From: UBA12078 sp964556955
GTDB taxonomy: Bacteria > Patescibacteriota > Dojkabacteria > SC72
Length of the DNA stretch: 42,413 nt
Assembly (NCBI GenBank): GCA_964556955.1
Contig: CAZKXP010000001.1
Location: 1 to 42,413 of the forward strand
Direction: 5' to 3'
Made by a program: the position numbers and the translations under genes. The notes under the pieces were generated by a model. That model saw only the letters and a list, made by a program, of their open reading frames with translations, ran no database searches and had not been told where the DNA came from. Shown piece by piece: positions 32,214-39,442 of the stretch. The stretch's first letter is position 1. Every line of letters starts with the position of its first letter.

Positions 32214-32861
32214 ATGGGAAGAAAGGTTAATGCAAACGCAATTAGAATGGGAATAAACAAAACATGGGATTCTGTTTGGTATGCAAGCAAGACTCAGTTC
32301 CCAAAGATATTTGCACAAGACCTAAAAATCGAAGAAAAGATAAGAACTGCAATGAAGGATTCTGGTGTAGATCAGGTAAAGATTCACAGATCTGCAAATA
32401 AGATTGAAGTTGTAGCAAATGTTGCAAGACCTGGTGTTGCTATCGGTAGAGGCGGAGAAGGTATTGATAAATTGCAAAAAGAACTAAAGAGAATGACCAA
32501 ATCGGATGTAGAAGTGAAAATTAGAGAGGTTAAAAAGGCTGATATGTCTGCAAGGATAATTGCAAGAACTATTGCGGAAGGTATTGAAAGAAGGCAACCA
32601 TCCAAGCTTTTAATGATGAGTGCAAAAGAGAAGGCAATGATGGCAGGTGCTAAGGGATTGAAAATATGGGTATCTGGGAGAATAAATGGTGCTAGCCAAG
32701 CGAGAACAGTGAAGGTAAGCGCAGGTTCTGTACCAGCACAGACCATGAAAGCAGATGTTGATTTTGCGATGGATACAGCTAAAACATTGGATGCGGGTTT
32801 GATGGGTATCAAGGTATGGATTTACAAGGGTAATAAATCTGAGATAACAGAAGAAGAATAA
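32214..32861 (+). CDS. rpsC: 30S ribosomal protein S3
   Basis: S3 forms part of the mRNA entry pore and its helicase activity. 215 aa. The start GRKVNANAIRMGINKTWDSVWYA matches the family, as do the KH-type motif VARPGVAIGRGGEGIDKLQKELK and the C-terminal block GAKGLKIWVSGRINGASQARTVKVSAGSVP. In most bacteria the latter has GRL-[GN]-G-A-E-I-A-R; here Ser and Gln stand in the GAEIAR positions. Confidence 0.96.
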   Translation: MGRKVNANAIRMGINKTWDSVWYASKTQFPKIFAQDLKIEEKIRTAMKDSGVDQVKIHRSANKIEVVANVARPGVAIGRGGEGIDKLQKELKRMTKSDVEVKIREVKKADMSARIIARTIAEGIERRQPSKLLMMSAKEKAMMAGAKGLKIWVSGRINGASQARTVKVSAGSVPAQTMKADVDFAMDTAKTLDAGLMGIKVWIYKGNKSEITEEE

Positions 32862-32879
32862 TATATTTAATACATAACC

Positions 32880-33302
32880 ATGGGATTATACTTAGAACCA
32901 AAGAAAAGAAAATTTAGAAAAGAATTCAGAGGTAGAATGGGTGGTGTTGCAACCGCTAATAACAAACTTGCTTTTGGAGAGTACGGAATGAAAGCGATGG
33001 AGAATGGTTGGATTGCAGGAAGAGAAATAGAAGCTGCTAGAAAAGCAATTAACAATTATATGAAGCGAAAAGGTAAGGTATGGATTAAAATATTCCCTCA
33101 TAAACCTTTTACACACAAATCTGTCAACAGTAAGATGATTGGTGGTAAAGGAGCAGTTGAAGGATATGTAGCAGTTGTAGTACCAGGAACAATTCTTTTT
33201 GAAATCAGTGGTGTAGATGAAGCTACAGCTAAAGAAGCGATGAGACTTGGTGGACAGAAGTTATCAATGAAAACTAAGTTTATAGTAAAAGGCGGATTGT
33301 AG
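32880..33302 (+). CDS. rplP: 50S ribosomal protein L16
   Basis: L16 organises the A-site region of the large subunit. 140 aa. Landmarks are KKRKFRKEFRGRMGG, KIFPHKPFTHKS and MIGGKGAVEGYVAVVVPGTILFEI; the usual GKGKG loop reads GGKGA. It is followed by 52 bp without a gene. Normally rpmC (L29) follows here, but no frame of that size exists. Stop is TAG. Confidence 0.95.
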   Translation: MGLYLEPKKRKFRKEFRGRMGGVATANNKLAFGEYGMKAMENGWIAGREIEAARKAINNYMKRKGKVWIKIFPHKPFTHKSVNSKMIGGKGAVEGYVAVVVPGTILFEISGVDEATAKEAMRLGGQKLSMKTKFIVKGGL

Positions 33303-33354
33303 CTTGAGAATAAGCTAAATAATTGATAGAATACAAGCCGTTACAAGTAAAAAT

Positions 33355-33606
33355 ATGGAAAAAGAAACAGTAAAAACAAGTAAAAAAAGAGAATATACAG
33401 GAACAGTTGTTGGAAATAAAATGACTGGTACTGTACGTGTACAGATAGAAGAGGTATACAGACACGGAGAGTACGAGAAGGTAATGAAGAGAAATAGGAC
33501 ATTCTTTGCTCATACAAATGAGCCTTTAAATATTGGAGATGTTGTAACTATTAGAGAATGTAAACCTTTCTCTAAAAACGTAAATTGGGTTGTAGTAAGC
33601 AAATAA
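33355..33606 (+). CDS. rpsQ: 30S ribosomal protein S17
   Basis: S17 is a primary binder of 16S rRNA helix 11. 83 aa with an OB fold. Typical segments are KREYTGTVVGNKMTGTVRVQIEE, YEKVMKRNRTFFAHTNEP and IGDVVTIRECKPFSKNVNWVVV. The start has a short lysine-rich extension. It takes the position directly after rplP because rpmC is missing. rplN starts 1 bp after it. Confidence 0.95.
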   Translation: MEKETVKTSKKREYTGTVVGNKMTGTVRVQIEEVYRHGEYEKVMKRNRTFFAHTNEPLNIGDVVTIRECKPFSKNVNWVVVSK

Positions 33607-33607
33607 T

Positions 33608-33979
33608 ATGGTACAAAGAGAGAGTTTTTTAACAGTTGCAGATAATAGTGGTGCTAAGATAGCGAAGATCTTTGGAATTCCAGGTGGATCAAAAAGAAGG
33701 TATGCTAATGTCGGAGATGTTGTAACAGTATCAATACAGAAAGCTCTACCTAATGGTGGGATTAAGAGACATGAGGTCGGTAAGGCTGTCATAGTAAGGG
33801 TACATAAAGAATATAGAAGAAAGGATGGTACATATATTAGATTTGATGATAATGCATGTGTTTTGATAGATCCAAAAACCAAAGCACCAAGAGGTACAAG
33901 AATCTTTGGGCCTGTTGCTAGAGAGTTAAAAGATCGTGGTTTTGATAAAATTGTGTCTTTGGCTCCAGAAGTTTTGTAA
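33608..33979 (+). CDS. rplN: 50S ribosomal protein L14
   Basis: L14 forms intersubunit bridges and the silencing-factor site. 123 aa. Diagnostic blocks are MVQRESFLTVADNSGAKIAKI, KRRYANVGDVVTVSIQKA, GKAVIVRVHKEYRRKDGTYIRFDDNACVLID and GTRIFGPVARELKDRGFDKIVSLAPEVL. rplX starts 16 bp downstream. Confidence 0.97.
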   Translation: MVQRESFLTVADNSGAKIAKIFGIPGGSKRRYANVGDVVTVSIQKALPNGGIKRHEVGKAVIVRVHKEYRRKDGTYIRFDDNACVLIDPKTKAPRGTRIFGPVARELKDRGFDKIVSLAPEVL

Positions 33980-33995
33980 TTTAATAAATACTAGA

Positions 33996-34403
33996 ATGAA
34001 GATTAAAAAGGGCGATACAGTAAAAATATTATACGGAAAGGATAGTGGCAAGACAGGTGCTGTAGTTGCTGTAGATCTTAAAAATCAAAAAGTAGTAGTA
34101 ACCGGAGTTAACTTGTATAAGAGGCACTTAAAGGGTGATGGTAAAACAAGAACCTCTGAGATTTTGACAATAGAGAAACCAATGCCAGTTGCAAAAGTGA
34201 TATTGGTCTGTCCATTGTGCGGAAAGACTACAAGGATTGGATTAAAGAGGGAAGCTGATAAGGTTATGCGAATTTGTAAGAAATGTGGCAAAGTAATTGA
34301 AGCTAAAAAAGAAGAAAAAGTAGAGGTTGAGAAGAAAGAGGACTCAAAGAAAACTACAGCAAAAAAGAGTATTAAATCAAAAACAGATAAAAAGAAAGAA
34401 TAA
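33996..34403 (+). CDS. rplX: 50S ribosomal protein L24, zinc-ribbon form with Lys-rich tail
   Basis: L24 is an assembly initiator of the large subunit. From the ATG at 33996 it has 135 aa; an in-frame ATG at 33936 lies inside rplN and adds no family sequence. The KOW motif is KKGDTVKILYGKDSGKTGAVVAV. A zinc ribbon follows (CPLCG ... CKKCG), found in many bacterial L24 proteins. The last 35 residues are a Lys/Glu/Thr tail not needed by the fold. Confidence 0.95.
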   Translation: MKIKKGDTVKILYGKDSGKTGAVVAVDLKNQKVVVTGVNLYKRHLKGDGKTRTSEILTIEKPMPVAKVILVCPLCGKTTRIGLKREADKVMRICKKCGKVIEAKKEEKVEVEKKEDSKKTTAKKSIKSKTDKKKE

Positions 34404-34405
34404 TA

Positions 34406-34960
34406 ATGGCAAGATTAAGAGATGAATATAACAACAGAATAAAAGCAGAGTTGATGAAAGAAGGGGAATTTAAAAATGTTATGGAAGTTCCAACTCTTAA
34501 GAAAATCGTAATCAATGTTGGTGCTGGAGAGGCAATAAACAACAAATCGGCTATCGAGGAGATTGCGAAAATTTTAGAATTAATAAGTGGTCAGAAACCT
34601 GTTATAAACAAAGCAAAAAAAGCAGTCTCTGCATTCAAACTAAGAGAGGGTATGGAAATTGGAGTATCTGTAACATTAAGAGGTGAGATGATGTGGGAGT
34701 TCTTTGATAAATTAGTAAATGTTGTACTACCAAGAGTAAAAGATTTCAGGGGATTGTCTCCAAGAGCTTTTGATAAAGCAGGAAATTATTCTATCGGATT
34801 GGATGATCACACAATTTTTTTGGAAATTGATCCTAACAATGTTACTAAGATAAGGGGTTTGGAAGTTACGATTGTTACTACGGCAAATAATGCTAAAGAA
34901 GGTAAGATGCTCTTAGATAAATTTGGTTTTCCTTTTGTAAAAGATGTCAACAGAAGCTAA
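34406..34960 (+). CDS. rplE: 50S ribosomal protein L5
   Basis: L5 binds 5S rRNA and the P-site tRNA region. 184 aa. Landmarks are MEVPTLKKIVINVGAGEA, LISGQKPVINKAKKAVSAFKLREGMEIG, FFDKLVNVVLPRVKDFRGLSPRAFDKAGNYSIGLDDHTIFLEI and the C-terminal TIVTTANNAKEGKMLLDKFGFPF. It overlaps rpsN by 17 bp. Confidence 0.97.
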   Translation: MARLRDEYNNRIKAELMKEGEFKNVMEVPTLKKIVINVGAGEAINNKSAIEEIAKILELISGQKPVINKAKKAVSAFKLREGMEIGVSVTLRGEMMWEFFDKLVNVVLPRVKDFRGLSPRAFDKAGNYSIGLDDHTIFLEIDPNNVTKIRGLEVTIVTTANNAKEGKMLLDKFGFPFVKDVNRS

Positions 34961-35138
34961 AGAATACAAAGCAAGAAAGTTAAAAGAAAGCTCAAAATAT
35001 ACTACAAGGGTATACAACAGATGTGAGATTTGTGGTAGATCAAGAGGATATATCAGACACTATGGTGTATGCAGAATTTGTTTTAGAAATTTAGCAAGCC
35101 AGGGTAAGATCCCGGGTGTTAAGAAATCTATTTGGTAA
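34944..35138 (+). CDS. rpsN: 30S ribosomal protein S14, zinc-binding type
   Basis: S14 is a late-assembling head protein. 64 aa, the short zinc form, with the four Cys as CEIC (x about 12) CRIC and the usual RNCEICGRSRGYIRHYGVCRI pattern, here beginning YNRCEICGR. The ATG lies inside rplE, 17 bp before its stop, so translation is probably coupled. Confidence 0.96.
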   Translation: MSTEAKEYKARKLKESSKYTTRVYNRCEICGRSRGYIRHYGVCRICFRNLASQGKIPGVKKSIW

Positions 35139-35155
35139 TTTAAATATATATAAAA

Positions 35156-35533
35156 ATGAACGATTTAATTGCAGACCTATTGGCAAGAATACAAAATTCA
35201 ATAATGAGAAAGAATACAGAAGTGGAAGTTGTTAACACCAAGATGAATGTAGAACTTCTCAAGGTTCTCAAACAGGAAGCGATGATAGAGGATTTCGAAA
35301 TTAAAGAAAAAATGATTGAAGTGAAATTAGCATATGATGGGAAAGAGCCAGTGGTAGCACATTTTACTAGAGTTAGTAAGCCAGGACAGAGAATATATGT
35401 ATCTAGAAAAGAAATTGAACCAGTTATGAACGGAAGAGGTATTTCAATAATAAGTACACCTTCTGGATTGATGTCTGGAGCTATGGCCAAGAGTAAGGGC
35501 CTTGGTGGTGAATTAATATGTAAGATTTGGTAA
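35156..35533 (+). CDS. rpsH: 30S ribosomal protein S8
   Basis: S8 is a primary binder of 16S helix 21 and in E. coli the repressor of the spc operon. 125 aa. The start MNDLIADLLARIQNSIMRK and the C-terminal GRGISIISTPSGLMSGAMAKSKGLGGELICKIW are diagnostic. The usual VSTSKGVMTDREAR block is STPSGLMSGAMAKSKG here. Confidence 0.95.
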   Translation: MNDLIADLLARIQNSIMRKNTEVEVVNTKMNVELLKVLKQEAMIEDFEIKEKMIEVKLAYDGKEPVVAHFTRVSKPGQRIYVSRKEIEPVMNGRGISIISTPSGLMSGAMAKSKGLGGELICKIW

Positions 35534-35538
35534 TTGAG

Positions 35539-36081
35539 ATGTCTAGAATAGGACTAAAACCAGTCAAAATTGAAGAAGGTGTAACAGTATTAATCAACGA
35601 TTCTGAAGTTACTGTAACCGGTCCTAAAGGAGAGATAAAGATTTCTTTACCAATGGATGTAGCTGCAGAGATGAAAGAAAATGAGATTTTCTTAACTGCA
35701 AAAGAGGAAACTAAACAATCTCATTCCAATCATGGAACCTTGAGGATGATAATCGCAAATGCTGTTGAGGGTGTAAAAAATGGTTTTGAGAAGCACTTGG
35801 AATTGGTAGGAGTTGGTTATAGAGCAAGAATGGAGGGGTTAAGTCTGGTTATGAATCTAGGATGGAATCATCCAGTGAAGGTGGAACCTATCGAAGGTAT
35901 TACAATAGAAGTTCCTGAGGAAACAAAAATTGTAATAAAGGGATATAATAAACAGAAAGTCGGAGAATTCGCAGCAAAGGTTAGAGAGATAAGGAAACCT
36001 GAACCATACAAAGGTAAGGGAATAAGATATGAAGGTGAATATGTGAGAAGAAAGAGTTCTAAATCAAGTTTAGGTAAATAA
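35539..36081 (+). CDS. rplF: 50S ribosomal protein L6
   Basis: L6 lies near the factor-binding site of the large subunit. From the ATG at 35539 the product has 180 aa starting MSRIGLKPVKIEEGV, the family N-terminus. A GTG/ATG-like extension from 35527 would overlap rpsH and is not supported. Landmarks are VTVTGPKGEI, ELVGVGYRARMEG, the NHPV-type repeat and IRKPEPYKGKGIRYEGEYVRRK. Confidence 0.95.
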   Translation: MSRIGLKPVKIEEGVTVLINDSEVTVTGPKGEIKISLPMDVAAEMKENEIFLTAKEETKQSHSNHGTLRMIIANAVEGVKNGFEKHLELVGVGYRARMEGLSLVMNLGWNHPVKVEPIEGITIEVPEETKIVIKGYNKQKVGEFAAKVREIRKPEPYKGKGIRYEGEYVRRKSSKSSLGK

Positions 36082-36083
36082 TA

Positions 36084-36407
36084 ATGAAAAATACTAAAGT
36101 AGAAAAAAGAGCAAGAAGAAAATTGCATATTAGAAAGAATGTAAATGGTACATCTTCTAAGCCTAGGATCTTCGTATTCAAAAGCAACAGGTATTTTTAT
36201 GCAGGTATTGCAGATGACGAGAAAAATATAGTTATTAAATCCGTAATGTGTAAGAAGAACTCGGATGAGATTCTGAAGATGGCAAAAACATTTGCATCAG
36301 AGGTTAAGAAATTTGATAGTGCAGTATTTGATAGAAGTGGATATAGGTATCATGGGTTGATAAAGACATTTGCAGATGAATTAAGAAATAATGGAATTAA
36401 AATATAA
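36084..36407 (+). CDS. rplR: 50S ribosomal protein L18
   Basis: L18 binds 5S rRNA with L5. 107 aa. Landmarks are KRARRKLHIRKNVNGTSSKPRIFVFKSNRYFYAGIADD and the C-terminal FDRSGYRYHGLIKTFADELRNNGI, where the family usually has FDRGG-Y-YHGRV. It starts 2 bp after rplF and precedes rpsE by 10 bp. Confidence 0.95.
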   Translation: MKNTKVEKRARRKLHIRKNVNGTSSKPRIFVFKSNRYFYAGIADDEKNIVIKSVMCKKNSDEILKMAKTFASEVKKFDSAVFDRSGYRYHGLIKTFADELRNNGIKI

Positions 36408-36417
36408 TTAGATATAA

Positions 36418-37035
36418 ATGGAAGCCGAAAGAAGAAATAACAACAGAGAAAGAAAAGAATTTGATAAGAAATCCCTACCAGTAAGAAGAGTAGCGAAAGT
36501 TACAAAGGGTGGTAAGAGGTTGAGATTCAGTACAGTTGTTGTTGTTGGGGATCACAATGGAAGGGTTGGTGTTGGTTTGGGCAGAGGAATAGATGTTAAA
36601 AGTGCTATTGAAAAAGGAGAGAAGCTCGCGACCAAAGCTGTAAAGACTATACAGCTAATTGGGGACACAATCCCTCATGAAGTGGTATATAAGTATGGTG
36701 CTGCGAAGGTGATGTTGAGACCTGCAAGACCAGGTACTGGTGTAATTGCCGGATCTTCTGTAAGAACAGTTTTGGAGATTGCAGGTGTTATCAATGTGTA
36801 CGGAAAGATTCTTGGCACTCAAGAAGCAAATGCCAATGCATATTGTACCTTTGAGGCATTGAAATCATTAAGAAATGGTCGCGTACTGAGAAAAATGACA
36901 AAAATGAGAGCAAGGGTAGATCTTAAGAATGAAATGGATAAAGAGAAGAAAGCGAAGGATGATGCAAAAAGAGCGAAGAAAAAAGAGGTAAAGAAGGATA
37001 CAAAAAGAACAACTAAAGTAAGTAAGAGAAAATAA
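36418..37035 (+). CDS. rpsE: 30S ribosomal protein S5
   Basis: S5 helps in decoding fidelity and forms part of the mRNA entry. 205 aa. Landmarks are VRRVAKVTKGGKRLRFSTVVVVGD, GRVGVGLGRGIDVKSAIEKG, HEVVYKYGAAKVMLRPARPGTGVIAGSSVRTVLEIAGV and the typical GT-x-N-x-NAYCTFEAL. The C-terminal 40 residues are a Lys-rich tail. Its TAA overlaps the next ATG (TAATG). rpmD (L30), usual between S5 and L15, is absent. Confidence 0.96.
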   Translation: MEAERRNNNRERKEFDKKSLPVRRVAKVTKGGKRLRFSTVVVVGDHNGRVGVGLGRGIDVKSAIEKGEKLATKAVKTIQLIGDTIPHEVVYKYGAAKVMLRPARPGTGVIAGSSVRTVLEIAGVINVYGKILGTQEANANAYCTFEALKSLRNGRVLRKMTKMRARVDLKNEMDKEKKAKDDAKRAKKKEVKKDTKRTTKVSKRK

Positions 37036-37478
37036 TGTATTTAGAAAAATTACCCAAAAGAACAAATAGAACAATGAAAGCGAAGAGACTCGGTAGAGGC
37101 TATGGTTCTGGTGTTGGTGGTCATACTGTAGGGAGAGGATCCAAAGGGCAAAAATCTAGATCAGGACATAAATCATTGATTTCATTTGAAGGTGGTAACG
37201 TCCCATTCTTTAGAAGAATGCCAAAGTATAAAGGTTTCAATCAGAGTAGGAAAATAGAGGTGTCAGCTGTAAATGTAGATGTATTAGAAAAAAACTTTAA
37301 GGATGGGGAAGAGGTAACCGTGGAGATTTTGAAAAACAAGGGTATTGTTAAGAAAAATTCGGAGAGCGTGAAAATTCTTGGTAAGGGCGAAATAAAGAAC
37401 AAATTATATATTGTCGGTATTACAGTATCCTCTTCTGCGAGGGAAAAGATAGAGAAAGCAGGGGGATCTATAAAATAA
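37035..37478 (+). CDS. rplO: 50S ribosomal protein L15
   Basis: L15 is a late-stage assembly protein of the large subunit. 147 aa. The Gly-rich N-terminal part is typical: KRLGRGYGSGVGGHTVGRGSKGQKSRSG, followed by SFEGGNVPFFRRMPKYKGF. The C-terminal fold ends with AREKIEKAGGSIK. It overlaps rpsE by one base, so it is likely translated by reinitiation. Confidence 0.95.
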   Translation: MYLEKLPKRTNRTMKAKRLGRGYGSGVGGHTVGRGSKGQKSRSGHKSLISFEGGNVPFFRRMPKYKGFNQSRKIEVSAVNVDVLEKNFKDGEEVTVEILKNKGIVKKNSESVKILGKGEIKNKLYIVGITVSSSAREKIEKAGGSIK

Positions 37479-37489
37479 CCTCTTGTAAA

Positions 37490-38755
37490 ATGACAAATCT
37501 AAAAGAGAAAATCGTGTCCATATTTAGGACAAAAACGATTAGAAATAAAATCCTGTTTTCATTATTGATTTTGGTAGTATATCGAATACTTTCGGCGATA
37601 CCTGTTTCTGGAATACCAGCGGATGCATTAGTTCAACTATTTGAAGGTACCCAATTAGGGGATGTCCTCTCAACTGTTTCTGGGGGAGTTTTAGAATCTG
37701 CATCCTTGGTCGCTATCGGCTTAACACCTTACATCAATGCCTCGATTATCTTTCAACTTCTCGGTACAGTAATTCCGAAGTTGGAGGAACTGAAGAAAGA
37801 GGGGCCCGAGGGAAGAAGAAAGATTAGTATGTACACAAGACTGGCAACAGTTCCATTGGCGATTCTTCAATCTTTCGTCATCTACTCTACCTTGCGAGGG
37901 TTTGGTTTGATTGAAACATTAAGTACTATTGAATTGGTAGGTATGTCTGCTGCTTTGACTGCTGGTTCGTTAATCATGATGTGGTTTGGAGAATTGATCT
38001 CAGAGGATGGCGTGGGGAATGGTTCTTCATATCTGATTATGTTAGGTATCCTCTCTGGAATACCTGGTACTGTCCGTACAAATTTTGTAACTATGGACAC
38101 CTTCCAAAAGGTAATATTCTTCGCAATGGCTTTGATATTGATAGTTGTTACCATAGTTATTACTCAGGCTGAACGAAGAGTCCCGATACAATATTCTCGT
38201 AGAGTAAGAGCAGGGGGGGCGATGGATAGTTATATCCCAATAAAGCTTACTCAATCAGGAGTTATGCCGGTCATTTTTGCTATGTCATTACTTTCTTTCC
38301 CACAGTTGATTGCGAAATTTTTGGTAAGTAAGAATTATTCTGATGGTGTTACAAATTTTGCAAACAAGATGATCGAATGGCTCGGAAATACATATATTTA
38401 TGAATCTTTGACTTTTGTATTTATCATAGCATTTGCCCTTTTTTATCTAACAGTAGTTTTTAATACCGATGATCTGTCGGAGAATCTGCAGAAACAAGGG
38501 GCATTCATACAGGGGGTGAGGCCAGGGAATAATACATCTGATTATCTGAGAAAGACAGCATTAAGATTAAATATCGTAGGGGCTATTTTCTTGGCTTTAG
38601 TTTCTATCTTGCCAAGCTTTATGATCCACTTTGGCCTTATGACAGCTAGCGTAATTACTGGGACGGGTCTTTTGATTGTTATTGGTGTTATGTTAGATAC
38701 GAAGAGGCAGGTAGAATCAATGATGGTAGTGAGAAGATACGACAAGTACCTCTAA
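37490..38755 (+). CDS. secY: Protein translocase subunit SecY
   Basis: SecY is the channel of the Sec pathway in the cytoplasmic membrane. 421 aa with about ten hydrophobic helices. Landmarks are SALVAIGLTPYINASIIFQLL (first plug/TM2 region), KEGPEGRRKISMYTRLAT, the cytoplasmic loop AERRVPIQYSRR and the C-terminal loop KQGAFIQGVRPGNNTSDYLRK. It will export the many signal-bearing proteins of this window. It starts 11 bp after rplO; the transposase island begins 2 bp after its stop. Confidence 0.97.
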   Translation: MTNLKEKIVSIFRTKTIRNKILFSLLILVVYRILSAIPVSGIPADALVQLFEGTQLGDVLSTVSGGVLESASLVAIGLTPYINASIIFQLLGTVIPKLEELKKEGPEGRRKISMYTRLATVPLAILQSFVIYSTLRGFGLIETLSTIELVGMSAALTAGSLIMMWFGELISEDGVGNGSSYLIMLGILSGIPGTVRTNFVTMDTFQKVIFFAMALILIVVTIVITQAERRVPIQYSRRVRAGGAMDSYIPIKLTQSGVMPVIFAMSLLSFPQLIAKFLVSKNYSDGVTNFANKMIEWLGNTYIYESLTFVFIIAFALFYLTVVFNTDDLSENLQKQGAFIQGVRPGNNTSDYLRKTALRLNIVGAIFLALVSILPSFMIHFGLMTASVITGTGLLIVIGVMLDTKRQVESMMVVRRYDKYL

Positions 38756-38826
38756 TGGACGCTTCGCTGAGCAGTATATCCTTCTATTATGCACACTATT
38801 TGGGATTTTAATAGCCGGGATTAAAA

Positions 38827-39318
38827 CTATAATGTTTGAAATTCATCTGTGCTTTGATCTAGAATCCTTCTCGCTAGGTAGTTTTTGAGCAGAAAACGAT
38901 TGTCATATAGCCAAGGGTATTTTTCGAAATCTATAGATTTTAATTTCTTCGGATTGTTTACAATATAAGCATATGTGAGGATCATGGAATCTCTTCCAAT
39001 AACCCATTTCCTATGGTATGTACCTTGAAACAGATGCCCAGAAAGCCCGTATTTCGTATTGAAATATTTTGCGTATGCAGAATTGATGATGTGCATACCT
39101 CGACTTATCGTTTGATCACCCGTCTGAGAGGCAAGAATATGGTAATGGTTTGGCATTATACAAAAACAAAAGAGCTCGTAATTTCTAACGTTAAAGATAT
39201 CTTTAATTAGCGAATATAAATAATCGTAGTCTTTTTTACATTTTCCGATAACACATCTGCGATTACCTCGGTTATAAATATGGTAAATTCTATTTTTCTT
39301 TGGTGCTTTATATGCCAT
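38827..39318 (-). CDS. Y1 HUH transposase, REP-associated tyrosine transposase (RAYT) type
   Basis: 163 aa, single-domain Y1_Tnp transposase of the IS200/TnpA_REP superfamily, which cuts and joins single-stranded DNA at hairpins. The HUH motif is MPNHYHIL (H58-Y59-H60). The catalytic Tyr lies in the conserved helix AYAKYFNTKYG (Tyr82 or Tyr85), followed by GHLFQGTYHRK. The N-terminal YHIYNRGNRR is also typical of RAYT proteins. The frame is intact. It is opposite in direction to the ribosomal cluster. No TnpB partner is present. Confidence 0.9.
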   Translation of the reverse strand: MAYKAPKKNRIYHIYNRGNRRCVIGKCKKDYDYLYSLIKDIFNVRNYELFCFCIMPNHYHILASQTGDQTISRGMHIINSAYAKYFNTKYGLSGHLFQGTYHRKWVIGRDSMILTYAYIVNNPKKLKSIDFEKYPWLYDNRFLLKNYLARRILDQSTDEFQTL

Positions 39319-39324
39319 TTGAAA

Positions 39325-39333
39325 AATATATCA
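39325..39333 (-). promoter_or_regulatory. Extended -10 promoter of the transposase gene, leaderless type
   Basis: The minus strand reads TGATATATT (TGn plus TATATT, 5/6), ending exactly 6 nt before the ATG at 39318. The expected +1 is the A of the start codon. Confidence 0.6.
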
Positions 39334-39380
39334 GATATTCTTTTTAAGAGTATTAAATCCCCTATAATAAAATTAAAAAT

Positions 39381-39409
39381 TTGTATAAACCCTAATAGTA
39401 CCTTATACT
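39381..39409 (+). promoter_or_regulatory. Candidate outward promoter for adk inside the island
   Basis: TTGTAT (39381-39386), a 17-bp spacer and TATACT (39404-39409; 5/6). The start point would be near 39416, giving a leader of about 27 nt that includes the island end. The -35 is weak (3/6). Confidence 0.45.
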
Positions 39410-39442
39410 GTAAAGATATTTATATAAGCGAAGCGTCGAAAT

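Larger units (their letters stand above)
38758..39437. mobile_element. 680-bp HUH transposase island with 11-bp perfect inverted ends
   Basis: GACGCTTCGCT (38758-38768) and its exact complement AGCGAAGCGTC (39427-39437) bracket the transposase gene. Each end contains GCGAAGC on one strand, known as an exceptionally stable DNA mini-hairpin. Inside the left end, TTTTAAT-AGCCGGG-ATTAAAA (38806-38826) is a perfect 7-bp stem-loop. GGGATTTTAATA (38802-38813) has a near copy on the minus strand at the other side (39351-39362). The island fills the whole gap between secY and adk, 2 bp after one stop and 5 bp before the next start. Confidence 0.7.

Noticed and set aside
33936..33995. ATG inside rplN as start of L24
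   Set aside because: The extension is an out-of-frame reading of rplN; MKIKKGD at 33996 is the family start.
7681..39437. Elements A and B mobilised by the RAYT-type transposase
   Set aside because: The ends of the transposase island (GACGCTTCGCT) share no sequence with the GCCTGGC-type ends of A and B, so a link is not supported by the sequence.
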